A DNA stretch of 64,000 nucleotides, taken from positions 1,302,001 through 1,366,000 of the forward strand of contig NZ_CP062163.1 in assembly GCF_014844095.1 (NCBI RefSeq), read 5' to 3'. Origin of the DNA: Brevibacillus sp. JNUCC-41. GTDB lineage: Bacteria; Bacillota; Bacilli; Bacillales; DSM-1321. A program made the translations under genes and the position numbers. Each line of letters starts with the position of its first letter. Positions within the stretch are counted from its first letter, which is position 1. This document shows positions 8,993 to 17,223 of this stretch, piece after piece. The notes beneath the pieces were generated by a model. The model saw only the letters and a program-made list of their open reading frames with translations, was not told where the DNA came from and searched no databases.

Positions 8993-9203
8993 AAAACTGT
9001 CAAAAGAAGAATTGTTGGATCTCATAGACTCTTTGAATCCTAAAATAAAAAAATCATTAAAAAACACGAACTATCAAGACCGGAGTGATCTGGAGCAAGA
9101 AATTAAACTCAAGATCATTGAATCATATGAAAAAATTGCAGCAATCGAGGCCCCTAATTTTGAGGAGTTCCTTGCAGAATTCTTTACTAAGCAAAAACAA
9201 TGA
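8985..9203 (+). CDS. Small RsoA-like co-sigma protein (stand-alone sigma region 2)
   Basis: The preferred start is the GTG at 8985, ten bases after AAAGGAG and overlapping the end of the sigma gene by 8 bases; in-frame ATGs at 8952 and 8961 lack a placed ribosome binding site. The 72-residue product contains NTNYQDRSDLEQEIKLKIIE, whose DLEQEIxLKIIE pattern resembles the DLxQEGxLGLIRA core-binding helix of sigma region 2.2. B. subtilis RsoA, a protein of about 79 residues encoded next to SigO, supplies that missing region. Tight overlap with the sigma gene suggests translational coupling and a 1:1 complex. A strong terminator follows. A simple helical protein of other function is the alternative. 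Confidence 0.65.
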   Translation: MDKKLSKEELLDLIDSLNPKIKKSLKNTNYQDRSDLEQEIKLKIIESYEKIAAIEAPNFEEFLAEFFTKQKQ

Positions 9204-9250
9204 AAAAGTACCAAGTCCAGAGCAAGGATGCTGGACTTGGTACTTTTTTT
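9204..9250. terminator. Strong bidirectional terminator
   Basis: AAAAGTACCAAGTCCAG and CTGGACTTGGTACTTTT form a 17-bp perfect stem with a run of Ts. It closes the sigma operon and probably also the convergent penicillin acylase gene. Confidence 0.92.
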
Positions 9251-9256
9251 CAGATA

Positions 9257-11626
9257 TCAATATGATGGTTTCAATGTCAGCTTATCCCCTTTTGGATCGT
9301 CCAATGTGGTTTTGTGATAAGTACCTTCTGCCCAATCATCAAGCTGATCGTGGTACCACTCACTTTTGACGTTACCTGATTGACCCGGTCCAACGAGGTG
9401 ATATCCTTGACTCATGTCGGATAGGTCGATGACGAATCTCCAGGAGCCGCCGTGATTAACGGTTCCATCATCTAAAAATGCCGCTGCCTGTACGGTGACA
9501 CTGCTACCGCCTACCGGTATTCCGCCGCCGCTGTTAAATACATAATTTAACGGGACGACACTCGATAGCGGGTGGTTAAACCTTACCTGATGATAGTCTC
9601 CCCATTCCCAATCGGCTATATCGTCACCTTGTGATTCCTCAAGCTCGGTCAACGTCATTTGTAACGACTTGGCAAGCACCTGCTCAAGTCCGCCTGCCTC
9701 TTCAATCCAAGGGCCCGGCTCACCGTCCAGCGCCCGCCTTAGTAGTTCATCAACGGCCGAGCGCCTTCCATTAAAGAGGTTGAGGGTTTCCTCCGGTATT
9801 TCTTCCGTAAGCAGAACATCCCCTATTTTTTTCATCCAAACATTAAAAATCATCGGTGCCGCTTCATCAACGGAATCAATATGATTCCATTTGTTCAGAA
9901 TCGTCAGTGCCTGGTCTTCCTGTTTCCCCCATGGACCTTTCAATACATCCACGAATTGAGGAACAAACTCCTTGGCTTGCAAATTCACCTTATCCATCTG
10001 CAGGCTTTGCATATCCTCGGCAGTAAGCTTTTTATTGGCTTTTAAAAACTCCTGTATCCTCATCTGACGGTACGGCTGTGCCCAGTTATTGCTGATGTGG
10101 TAAGGGTAGTCATCCGAGATGACTTTATTATTCGCTGTCGAAATGAATCCCTCTTCCGGATTCACCGTTTTTGGAAGTTCATCAAAGGGAATGAAGCCTT
10201 TCCACTCAAATTCATCCGTCCAGCCAGGTACAGGCAGCATACTATCGCCTTTTTTCCGGATTGGGATTTTCCCATTCGCCTTATAGGCAATGGTCCCATC
10301 GGCTGAGGCAAAGACGAAATTCTGTGCCGGCGTTTCGAATTTCAAGAGGGCCTTTTCGAATTCTTTCCAGCTTCCCGCTTTATTCATATTAAGTACCGCT
10401 TCAAGCTCGGCGGATGGATCAAGTGCCGTCCACCTTAATGCAAGCACGGTATCTTTTCCGCTTTTCCCGGCAAACTCGGAGACCACAGGTCCATGGCGGG
10501 TAACCGTCACTTGATAATCAAGTGTTTTACCATCCTTCACTTTGATGGGTTCGTCCAAGATATCAGCTTTTTCCCACTTCCCTTTGTAGGAGAATTCCTT
10601 CTCGTTTTCCGGGTTTCTCCTCTCGATATACAGATCCTGAACATCCGGGCCGGTATTGGTCACACCCCAAGCGACCTTTTCGTTATGACCTAGTATGATT
10701 CCCGGAATCCCGGCAAAAATAACACCGCTCACATTGACTGAAGGGGCCTCCAAATGCATTTGGTACCAAACGGATGGTGTAGCCAAGCCCAGATGGGGAT
10801 CATCCGCCAATAACGGCCGACCGGAATCCGTTTTCTTGCCTGAAACGACCCAGTTATTGCTGCCGTTGAATTCATAGGGAATAACGGCCCCGGCAAAACT
10901 TTTTTCAATATCCAGTTCTCCTTTGCTGATGATATATGGAGCGCTCTTTGGATAATTAGGAAATAAATCATATGCTTTTTCCTTCGGGAACGTTTGCAGC
11001 AAATACTGCCTAAACGCCTGATCTTCCCAGTTCCCGCCTAAATCAAAGGCCATATATTTACCGATGGTCAGCGAATCGACGGGTGTCCAAGGCCCTGGTT
11101 CGTATCCAAGCAGGGTGAACTCCGCCGGCCATTTCCCATTCTCCTTCAATTCATCGATATAAAGGTTCACCCCCTCGGCAAACACATCCAAGGCTTCCTT
11201 CCCGTCACTTGAATATGCTGTATAAGAGGCTTCAGCCGCCCGCCTCAACCCAAGTGTGCGGAAATACTTATCATTTTTGACGGTTTTCTCACCAATCACT
11301 TCACTCAATCTTCCTGACGCCTGACGCCTGCTTAAATCCATTTGAAATAAGCGGTCCTGTGCTTGGATATACCCTTGGGCTAAATACAAGTCATGTTCAT
11401 TCGCTGCGTTAATATGCGGGACCCCACTTGAATCCCTCACCACCGTAACCGGTTTCAAAAGACCCGGAAGCGACATTTCCCCCTTTGTTTCCGGCAAGGA
11501 CCTTGAAAGAAATACATTTGCAGCAATCAGGACTGACAGCAAAAGAATGATCAGGATACCAAAACCCCATAGCGCACGCTTTCTCCACTTCCGTTTTGGC
11601 TTTTGCTGAGGTATGGCAACTTCCAT
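9257..11626 (-). CDS. Penicillin acylase family protein (Ntn hydrolase), membrane-anchored
   Basis: The 789-residue protein has a basic N-terminus and one membrane segment (about residues 20-40), with the rest outside the cell. The alpha part contains VVRDSSGVPHINAAN and AQGYIQAQDRLFQMDLSRR. The beta part begins at the autocatalytic nucleophile Ser256 in NGSNNWVVSGKK, the point where family members self-cleave. Other active-site stretches such as WGVTNTGPDVQDLY and VTRHGPVV are present. The family hydrolyses amide bonds of penicillin G, cyclic amides or acyl-homoserine lactones; the substrate here cannot be predicted. The gene stands alone, convergent with the sigma locus. Confidence 0.9.
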   Translation of the reverse strand: MEVAIPQQKPKRKWRKRALWGFGILIILLLSVLIAANVFLSRSLPETKGEMSLPGLLKPVTVVRDSSGVPHINAANEHDLYLAQGYIQAQDRLFQMDLSRRQASGRLSEVIGEKTVKNDKYFRTLGLRRAAEASYTAYSSDGKEALDVFAEGVNLYIDELKENGKWPAEFTLLGYEPGPWTPVDSLTIGKYMAFDLGGNWEDQAFRQYLLQTFPKEKAYDLFPNYPKSAPYIISKGELDIEKSFAGAVIPYEFNGSNNWVVSGKKTDSGRPLLADDPHLGLATPSVWYQMHLEAPSVNVSGVIFAGIPGIILGHNEKVAWGVTNTGPDVQDLYIERRNPENEKEFSYKGKWEKADILDEPIKVKDGKTLDYQVTVTRHGPVVSEFAGKSGKDTVLALRWTALDPSAELEAVLNMNKAGSWKEFEKALLKFETPAQNFVFASADGTIAYKANGKIPIRKKGDSMLPVPGWTDEFEWKGFIPFDELPKTVNPEEGFISTANNKVISDDYPYHISNNWAQPYRQMRIQEFLKANKKLTAEDMQSLQMDKVNLQAKEFVPQFVDVLKGPWGKQEDQALTILNKWNHIDSVDEAAPMIFNVWMKKIGDVLLTEEIPEETLNLFNGRRSAVDELLRRALDGEPGPWIEEAGGLEQVLAKSLQMTLTELEESQGDDIADWEWGDYHQVRFNHPLSSVVPLNYVFNSGGGIPVGGSSVTVQAAAFLDDGTVNHGGSWRFVIDLSDMSQGYHLVGPGQSGNVKSEWYHDQLDDWAEGTYHKTTLDDPKGDKLTLKPSY

Positions 11627-11837
11627 CGCTTCATCTTCCTCTCCCCTTAAAACTCTCTTTCTATTTTAGATATTCCGCGTTTAGCCCCCTCTTTCCTACC
11701 AACTTCCTTACATTCTCTCTTTTTATTTCCGAAAGTTCGTAAATGTACAAGGTCGGACTTTACTCGCACAAGAACGGATTATTCCGAGCAAGGCCGAATT
11801 ACTATCGAAATTGCTCCGATAAACATTGAATCAAATG

Positions 11838-11870
11838 CAAAAACACCGATACATTGTATCGGTGTTTTTG
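11838..11870. terminator. Terminator
   Basis: CAAAAACACCGATA and TATCGGTGTTTTTG form a perfect stem. It closes the hypothetical gene at 11880 on the minus strand and could work in both directions. Confidence 0.85.
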
Positions 11871-11879
11871 CAGGGGATG

Positions 11880-12317
11880 CTAGCTATTTGCAAGAATGTA
11901 TTCAATCACTTTATCTGCATCGTCTGTATAAAAGAGAGCTTTATCAAAGTCATGGGCCGCCTTCGTCTCGGCTTCCATGTATTCAATCGGGGAGAGGAGA
12001 CCAAAGAGCCTCTTCCATTTATAAGTTTTCTCCAGAATTTCCCTTTCCCTTTTTATATCCTCTGGTATGAATTCATTAATGATAAAACATGGGTCGGAAA
12101 AGGATGGGTCCTGAAAACGTTCGTTCAAGGCTCGCAATTTATCCCGATCCCATTCCACCCTTACCAAGTCCGATATGACCGAGACATTTTGGACCGAGTC
12201 GAGGATGAGTTTGGACAAAACATCATATTCTTCATCTTCCAACCCTTTATCCGTCATGATTCCTACACAATACCATTTTTCGTTATGATCAGGTTCTTCA
12301 CTTTTCTTGAAAAACAC
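11880..12317 (-). CDS. Conserved hypothetical cytoplasmic protein
   Basis: I do not recognise this 145-residue protein. It is soluble and acidic, rich in Glu, Asp and Lys, with no signal peptide or membrane segment. Noticeable stretches are EKWYCVGIMTDKGLEDEEYD near the N-terminus and RLFGLLSPIEYMEAETKAAH in the C-terminal half. The pattern of alternating strands and helices suggests a small alpha/beta fold. It is flanked by its own terminator and by a ~180-base gap upstream, so it is probably monocistronic. A normal start codon, a terminator and ordinary codon use make it a real gene. Confidence 0.7.
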   Translation of the reverse strand: MFFKKSEEPDHNEKWYCVGIMTDKGLEDEEYDVLSKLILDSVQNVSVISDLVRVEWDRDKLRALNERFQDPSFSDPCFIINEFIPEDIKREREILEKTYKWKRLFGLLSPIEYMEAETKAAHDFDKALFYTDDADKVIEYILANS

Positions 12318-12495
12318 ACTTCATCCACCTTTCTTACACGCTTTACATGTCCTTTTTAATTCAAATGAAGATCAACTTGTCCGCCCACGTCATTTCACTA
12401 TAACACGGAGGAATGGCGATGGGAGATAAAATATGAGAGTCGCAGGAATGTTAGCCTGACATAGAAAAAAGATACCCTGAAAAAGGATACCTCCA

Positions 12496-13359
12496 TCATA
12501 TTGGCTGAACAGCCAGTCCCCTTTGTTTAAACAGATGCTCCAGAGCCTGCCTGAACGATAGAAAGGCTTCTACCCGATTTGCAAAATCAAGTGTGACGAT
12601 CTCTTTCACGACATCAGGGGGAAAACCGGCAAAAATCGTTTCCGTCCCCATCAATGCCAGTGCCCCCACTAATTGATCCAGCAGGGAGAGCATATTGTTT
12701 TCCTTCGTAAAAGTAATTCCGGAGAAATCCATGATCAATACTTCCGCATGCAAATCTGCACATTTTTGCAGAACAGTCGATTGCATCGACTCCATTCTCC
12801 AATCGTCAATGCGTCCGATCAATGGCAAGAGCAGCACATCCTTTAATATGGTCTGAACGATCGGGGTGGACAGTTCTTCCATGACTTCCTGGTTTTCTTT
12901 TATCTTCCGCAAAGAATCGTTTGCCACTTTCGCCATTTCTTTATAATGATTCACGTAACTGATACTCACACAGTGTATGAATTGGTCCAGGATTGCATCT
13001 ATTATCGAGCTTGCCTTTAGCAGAATTTCAATGGAGTAATAGCGATTGCTTACCTCTTCTTCAATGAAACTCCAGAAAAGGTTGCGTATCGCTTGAGCTT
13101 CCTCAATATTCTTATCTAAAGGAATGCCCATGTCCACGATGCGCTTTCCTATTTCCATACCCGTTATTTTCATACTTTCCATCGCTTGTGCTTTCCCATG
13201 GATCAAGGCATCTGCATGTATTTGAATAAGCTTTGAACGTACCTCTTTACTCGTTTCAAAATCATAGAGCGGTTCCTCTTCTTCAAACAACTCGATATGC
13301 TCCACTAAGATATATTTGAATTTTCCAATTTTTTCACCGATCATTCTTAATTCTTCCAT
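12496..13359 (-). CDS. STAS domain protein, RsbR-like
   Basis: The start is the ATG at 13359, preceded by GGGAGG; the frame extends 13 codons further upstream without a ribosome binding site. The 287-residue protein has a helical N-terminal sensor-like half (about 1-165) and a C-terminal STAS domain (about 170-280) with LPLIGRIDDWRMESM and LIMDFSGITFTKENN. The latter matches the segment of RsbR/RsbS proteins that carries the phosphorylatable Ser/Thr. RsbR paralogues form the stressosome that controls sigma-B. No RsbS, RsbT or RsbU gene lies nearby, so this would be an orphan co-antagonist. A probable sigma-B promoter for a tiny peptide faces away from it. Confidence 0.85.
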   Translation of the reverse strand: MEELRMIGEKIGKFKYILVEHIELFEEEEPLYDFETSKEVRSKLIQIHADALIHGKAQAMESMKITGMEIGKRIVDMGIPLDKNIEEAQAIRNLFWSFIEEEVSNRYYSIEILLKASSIIDAILDQFIHCVSISYVNHYKEMAKVANDSLRKIKENQEVMEELSTPIVQTILKDVLLLPLIGRIDDWRMESMQSTVLQKCADLHAEVLIMDFSGITFTKENNMLSLLDQLVGALALMGTETIFAGFPPDVVKEIVTLDFANRVEAFLSFRQALEHLFKQRGLAVQPI

Positions 13360-13451
13360 ATGGACCTCCCATACAGGGCTTTTATCACATTTTATCAAAT
13401 AATGAATGGTTAAAGATATAAAATCCTTCTATTACCAGTATGATAATAGAC

Positions 13452-13477
13452 GTTTACCCTCTTCTACATAAGGGTAT
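13452..13477 (+). promoter_or_regulatory. Probable sigma-B promoter
   Basis: GTTTAC, 14 bases, then GGGTAT: eleven of twelve bases match the sigma-B consensus GTTTAA/GGGWAW with an allowed spacer. It lies 27 bases before the start of the 47-residue peptide gene. A weaker sigma-A reading (TTTACC-N16-TATTAT) overlaps it. Confidence 0.55.
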
Positions 13478-13504
13478 TATGATATATGACTTGGAGGGAT
13501 TACC

Positions 13505-13648
13505 ATGAAAAAAGATCAACAAGACTTTGAATCTGAAAACATGAGCGATTTAGTCGAACTCATAAACAGTAAAAATAACAGCCGCAGAATCTTGGATGTA
13601 CTTCGGCGTAATAAAAAGGATAAAGGTAAAACCAAAGATAAAAAATGA
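13505..13648 (+). CDS. Small hypothetical basic protein (47 aa)
   Basis: A clear ribosome binding site (TTGGAGGG) precedes an ATG and the frame ends just before a terminator hairpin, so the unit is complete. The product is 47 residues, hydrophilic, acidic at the N-terminus (DQQDFESENMSDLVELI) and strongly basic at the C-terminus (RRNKKDKGKTKDKK). I do not recognise a family. The probable sigma-B promoter suggests expression under general stress. It could be a small nucleic-acid- or protein-binding peptide, but nothing in the sequence decides this. Confidence 0.7.
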   Translation: MKKDQQDFESENMSDLVELINSKNNSRRILDVLRRNKKDKGKTKDKK

Positions 13649-13679
13649 AAAAGCCCAGTCCAATACGGTCTGGGTTTTT
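13649..13679 (+). terminator. Terminator of the 47-residue peptide gene
   Basis: AGCCCAG and CTGGGTTTTT form a short stem with a T run directly after the stop codon. Confidence 0.65.
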
Positions 13680-13687
13680 GAGTGGAT

Positions 13688-13728
13688 AAAAAAAGAGCTG
13701 AGTTGCTTTATTATGCAAACCCAGCTCC
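13688..13728 (-). terminator. Terminator of the 13754 gene
   Basis: On the minus strand GAGCTGGGTTTGC pairs with GCAACTCAGCTC, with one bulge, and is followed by TTTTTTT. Confidence 0.7.
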
Positions 13729-13753
13729 TCCGTCATTAAATATTGATGGGCCT

Positions 13754-14083
13754 CTACCTTTTTCTCCGGATTTCCTTCACATGGTTTCCTTCAGTAGTAA
13801 TATAAACTGTTTCATCAATTTTGTACTTTAAATAACGGTCACAATCAATTTCCAACGTTTTCCCATTGTTGAATTTCATTGCGCAATTGGATCCCTCTTC
13901 GGTTTCCGACACATCAATGACTTCGTTCGTCTTAAAACCGACTGCCTTGCCATCGGAGAAATGAGGATAGTATTTTTCAACAATCTCCACCTTTTCCAAT
14001 CTGCCCGGACTTGTTAAGTATACAACGAATAATATAATTAAAACGGCTATTAACCCCATGAGAATTACTGCTTTTCGTTTCAC
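13754..14083 (-). CDS. Hypothetical protein with N-terminal membrane anchor
   Basis: The 109-residue product has a basic start, one hydrophobic segment (about residues 5-24, VILMGLIAVLIILFVVYLT) and an extracytoplasmic domain of about 80 residues. That domain contains two cysteines (SNCAMKF and EIDCDRY) that could form a disulfide, and ends in a basic tail. No family is recognised. It is transcribed alone with its own terminator and lies downstream of an MFS transporter gene on the same strand, about 100 bases away. Confidence 0.65.
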   Translation of the reverse strand: MKRKAVILMGLIAVLIILFVVYLTSPGRLEKVEIVEKYYPHFSDGKAVGFKTNEVIDVSETEEGSNCAMKFNNGKTLEIDCDRYLKYKIDETVYITTEGNHVKEIRRKR

Positions 14084-14186
14084 TCTATCTATTACCCTCT
14101 TCTCTTATCAATCTATTATTCAATATCCATTTCCACTAGATTATATTCAGGATTCCGGAAAAACATGATAGAAAAGATCATTTTAA

Positions 14187-15377
14187 TTAAACGGTTTTCA
14201 CTTTTCCAGCCATCATTGCACAAACGGCAGCCAGGATGATCAGAATGGATACAGCCGAGATGACCCCTCCCCAGCCGAATTTCATCAGGAATAAACCGCC
14301 TGATGCCCCCACTACACTTGATCCCGCATAGTAAAACAGGAGATATAAAGCGGACGCTTGTGCCTTTTCACTCTTATCAGCCAACCTTCCGACCCAGCTG
14401 CTCGCAATTGAATGAGCTCCAAAAAAACCGAATGTAAACAATGCAAGCCCCATTATTTTAAGCAAAAGCGGAACCAATAAGGTTAAAAGGGCGCCCATCA
14501 GCATGATTGCGATTCCGATAAGAAGTACATGCCTCCGACCATATTGATCGGCAAGCTTCCCCATCCATGTGGAACTGAATGTCCCCACAAGATAGATAAT
14601 GAATATGAAACCTATCAATGTTTGTGATAAATGATATGGCGGTCCCATTAAAGGTATGCCCACAAAGTTATAGACAGTAACGAACGAGCCCATTAATAGG
14701 AAGGCCATGCCGAACAAGAGTACTAGTCTGCCATTCCTTAAGTTATTAATAAGGGAGGTTCTGATTCTCGAAAATGAGGCCCCTACGCGGATGGTATGCT
14801 GCGAAGGCGGAAGCATCCACCAAAAAGCCAGACTGATGATCAAACTTAAAGCCCCAAGGCTTCCAATCGCTATGTTCCATGAGAAATGGTCGGTCAGCAC
14901 CCCGACAATCAGCCTTCCAGCCAATCCGCCGATACTCGAACCACTCACATAGATCCCCATCACATAGCCCAGGCTTTTCGGATGAAATTCTTCATTGATA
15001 TAGGCCATCGCAATTGCCGGGAAACCTGCAAGCACCGCTCCTTGAATCGCCCGTATTGCGATAAGGATGTATAGGTCATCCTGGATGAAGCTGACGCATA
15101 TGGATAACAATGCAGACAGAGTGAGGGCCGTCCCCATTATTTTTTTCCTATCGATATTTTCTGAGAAAAAGGAAACAAGCAATAAACAGATGGCAAGCGT
15201 TCCTGTTGCGAATGATAATGTAAGACTTGCCATTGCAGGAGAGACTCCGAATTGCTTTGCGAAAACCGGAATGACCGGTTGGGTACTATACAGATCCGCA
15301 AACGTTACAAAGCTACCAAGAAATAAAGCCAAGATTGTTTTCCTGAATGATTTACCAGCAGGCTCGATATAATTCAC
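14187..15377 (-). CDS. MFS transporter (YnfM-type, 12 membrane segments)
   Basis: The 396-residue protein is a typical major facilitator. The N-terminal STQPVIPVFAKQFGVSPAMA and SLTLSFATGTLAICLLLVSF are characteristic of the YnfM/YgaY branch of drug/metabolite exporters. The loop 2-3 motif is visible as FSENIDRKKIMG and its second-half copy as KLADQYGRRHVLLIG. An RAIQGAVLAGFPAIAMAYI stretch follows. Substrate unknown; proton-coupled export is likely from the family. No regulator gene lies beside it. Confidence 0.87.
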   Translation of the reverse strand: MNYIEPAGKSFRKTILALFLGSFVTFADLYSTQPVIPVFAKQFGVSPAMASLTLSFATGTLAICLLLVSFFSENIDRKKIMGTALTLSALLSICVSFIQDDLYILIAIRAIQGAVLAGFPAIAMAYINEEFHPKSLGYVMGIYVSGSSIGGLAGRLIVGVLTDHFSWNIAIGSLGALSLIISLAFWWMLPPSQHTIRVGASFSRIRTSLINNLRNGRLVLLFGMAFLLMGSFVTVYNFVGIPLMGPPYHLSQTLIGFIFIIYLVGTFSSTWMGKLADQYGRRHVLLIGIAIMLMGALLTLLVPLLLKIMGLALFTFGFFGAHSIASSWVGRLADKSEKAQASALYLLFYYAGSSVVGASGGLFLMKFGWGGVISAVSILIILAAVCAMMAGKVKTV

Positions 15378-15489
15378 TTTTGTTCAGACCCTTCACTATT
15401 TAACTTTCCCCCTATGTTAATACGAACTTCCCGAGTTGTCTATTTCGCCACTTTTGTCCAAAGGGAAAGTTTTGTTCCACAAATTCACA

Positions 15490-15523
15490 AAAACCCTCCA
15501 CTGCATGCAGTGAAGGGTTTTTC
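15490..15523 (-). terminator. Terminator of the SteT-like permease gene
   Basis: AAACCCTCCACTGC and GCAGTGAAGGGTTTTT form a stem with a small internal mismatch, directly after the permease stop codon on the minus strand. Confidence 0.8.
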
Positions 15524-15524
15524 A

Positions 15525-16847
15525 TTAATATGAACGTTTATCATCCTGTTCACCTTTTTTAAGGAGCCAATACACTGGCATTCCTATAATGAGGATGATC
15601 ACCGAGTACAAGGCATTTAAAGGTGTTTGGATTAATGTGCTTAAAACAATATATATTGCACCAGCAATCGCCACGATGGGGATGAATGGGTAAAATGGTA
15701 CTTTATAAGTTTTTGCATCCGGATCTTTTCTGCGTAAGATGAAGACCGCAAAGAAGGCTAATCCATAAAAACAGAAGACAGAGAATACGGCCATATTGGT
15801 AAGTTTGTCAGGGTCTGTTGCAACCATCATGATGATTGCAATGATCACTTGCAATATCGTCGCATTTATAGGCGTTTTGAACTTGGGCGATATTTTTCCG
15901 ATTTGTTTATGGCCTGGCATCATTTTATCTGTCGCCATCGCCAAGGTAATGCGCGGAAAGGTCAAAAGCTTTCCGTTCAAGCAACCGAAGATGGAAATCG
16001 CTATTCCGATTGATATCATTTTCCCGCCCAATTCACCAAATAGAAGCGTTGCCGCAACATTCGCTGCATTCGTGCCATGAGCTATGACTCCCTCCGCCCC
16101 CAATATATGAAGCATGGCAAGGTTCACAGCCAAGTAAGCGACCATGACCACGACCAATCCCGTTATGATTGCCCGTGGCAGCGTTTTCTGCGGGTTTTTC
16201 ATTTCCCCAGCCATGAAGCCGACATTCATCCAGCCATCATACGCCCAGAGGGTAGCCAAAATCGCACCGGCCATACTGATTTTCATTGAACTTTCACTAT
16301 CGATATTGAATACAGGCATATCACCTTGTGCGATACCGAACACCGCTATGAAAATGATGGGGATCAGTTTAGCAACGGTCGATAAGGTTTGTATGATACC
16401 GCCGTATTTTGTCCCCAGAAGATTCATGCCTGCTATGAATACAATCGTAAAAATCCCTATCGCCAAAGTGTAGCCAGAAGCGATATTAAATATTCCTGCG
16501 ACTAATAACCCGAAGTATAAACTGAGTGCGCCCATGACTGCAGGTCCATATACTAATGTCTGAACCCAGCCGCATAGGAATCCCCATGCTTTTCCGTACA
16601 CTTCTTCCATATAAACATATAAGCCTCCGGTTTTAGGGATCCGTGTACTCACTTCCGCAATCGTCAACCCGCTAGCAAGGGTAATCAGGCCGCCTATCAG
16701 CCAGGCTAATAAGGCCATGGTTGAATTACCGCTTAACTCAAGCACGTCACCGGGTCTCATGAAAATACCAGAACCGATAACTGTACCAACTACAATTGAT
16801 GTTCCAACCCAAAAGCCAATCGTTTTCTTCAATTGGTCATTTCTCAT
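15525..16847 (-). CDS. APC family amino acid permease, SteT-like
   Basis: The ATG at 16847 is chosen because GGGGAGG lies five bases before it. The 440-residue protein has twelve hydrophobic segments and begins with KTIGFWVGTSIVVGTVIGSG and IFMRPGDVLELSG, the substrate-binding first helix of the LAT/SteT branch. ISEV-type helix 2 is seen as LTIAEVSTRIPKTGGLYVYM. B. subtilis SteT exchanges serine and threonine; the best guess here is exchange or uptake of small neutral amino acids. The gene stands alone with a long untranslated or non-coding upstream region (see the entry at 16848-17161). Confidence 0.85.
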   Translation of the reverse strand: MRNDQLKKTIGFWVGTSIVVGTVIGSGIFMRPGDVLELSGNSTMALLAWLIGGLITLASGLTIAEVSTRIPKTGGLYVYMEEVYGKAWGFLCGWVQTLVYGPAVMGALSLYFGLLVAGIFNIASGYTLAIGIFTIVFIAGMNLLGTKYGGIIQTLSTVAKLIPIIFIAVFGIAQGDMPVFNIDSESSMKISMAGAILATLWAYDGWMNVGFMAGEMKNPQKTLPRAIITGLVVVMVAYLAVNLAMLHILGAEGVIAHGTNAANVAATLLFGELGGKMISIGIAISIFGCLNGKLLTFPRITLAMATDKMMPGHKQIGKISPKFKTPINATILQVIIAIIMMVATDPDKLTNMAVFSVFCFYGLAFFAVFILRRKDPDAKTYKVPFYPFIPIVAIAGAIYIVLSTLIQTPLNALYSVIILIIGMPVYWLLKKGEQDDKRSY

Positions 16848-17161
16848 GTTGTCCTCCCCAGGTGTACACATGTACTTAATTTATACTAAAAATTATATCA
16901 TATAAATTATACGAGAATAGTTTATGCAATCATTTGAATATTACAAAAAATAATCAAACACGTTGGTATCACTACGCTCAGGGAGCTTTACCGCACTTAT
17001 ATTTTTTTTACTAACTATGTCTAAAAACACACCAAAAACCGAATGTTTTTTTATCATCAAAAGATTTATTGATAATTAACTCAATAATAACGAACTAAAA
17101 ATACAAAAATCCAATTATCATTCGTAAAGATTTTTCTGGCAATTCAGCTTTTTTTCGACCA
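16848..17161. other. Long AT-rich leader region of the SteT-like gene
   Basis: About 310 bases without an open frame. Most is AT-rich, but 16961-17000 is a GC-rich island with a GCTC/GAGC hairpin (16976-16986) nested within GGTA/TACC (16965-16992). No T-box, lysine, SAM or glycine riboswitch core sequence is recognisable. Confidence 0.4.
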
Positions 17162-17197
17162 CAAAAAAAGGCCACCCCGAATCAACGGGGTGGTTCC
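17162..17197 (-). terminator. Terminator of uppP
   Basis: GGCCACCCCG and CGGGGTGGTT form a strong stem; on the minus strand it is followed by CCTTTTTTTG. Confidence 0.85.
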
Positions 17198-17223
17198 TCT
17201 CCTATTTCACGCTTCATTTCGTA

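Noticed and set aside
12341..12360. Catabolite-responsive element TGTAAAGCGTGTAAG
   Set aside because: It needs an inserted base compared with the cre consensus and lies at an uninformative place before a hypothetical gene.
12470..12495. Terminator before the STAS gene end
   Set aside because: GATACC and GGATACC form a direct repeat, not an inverted one, so no hairpin results.
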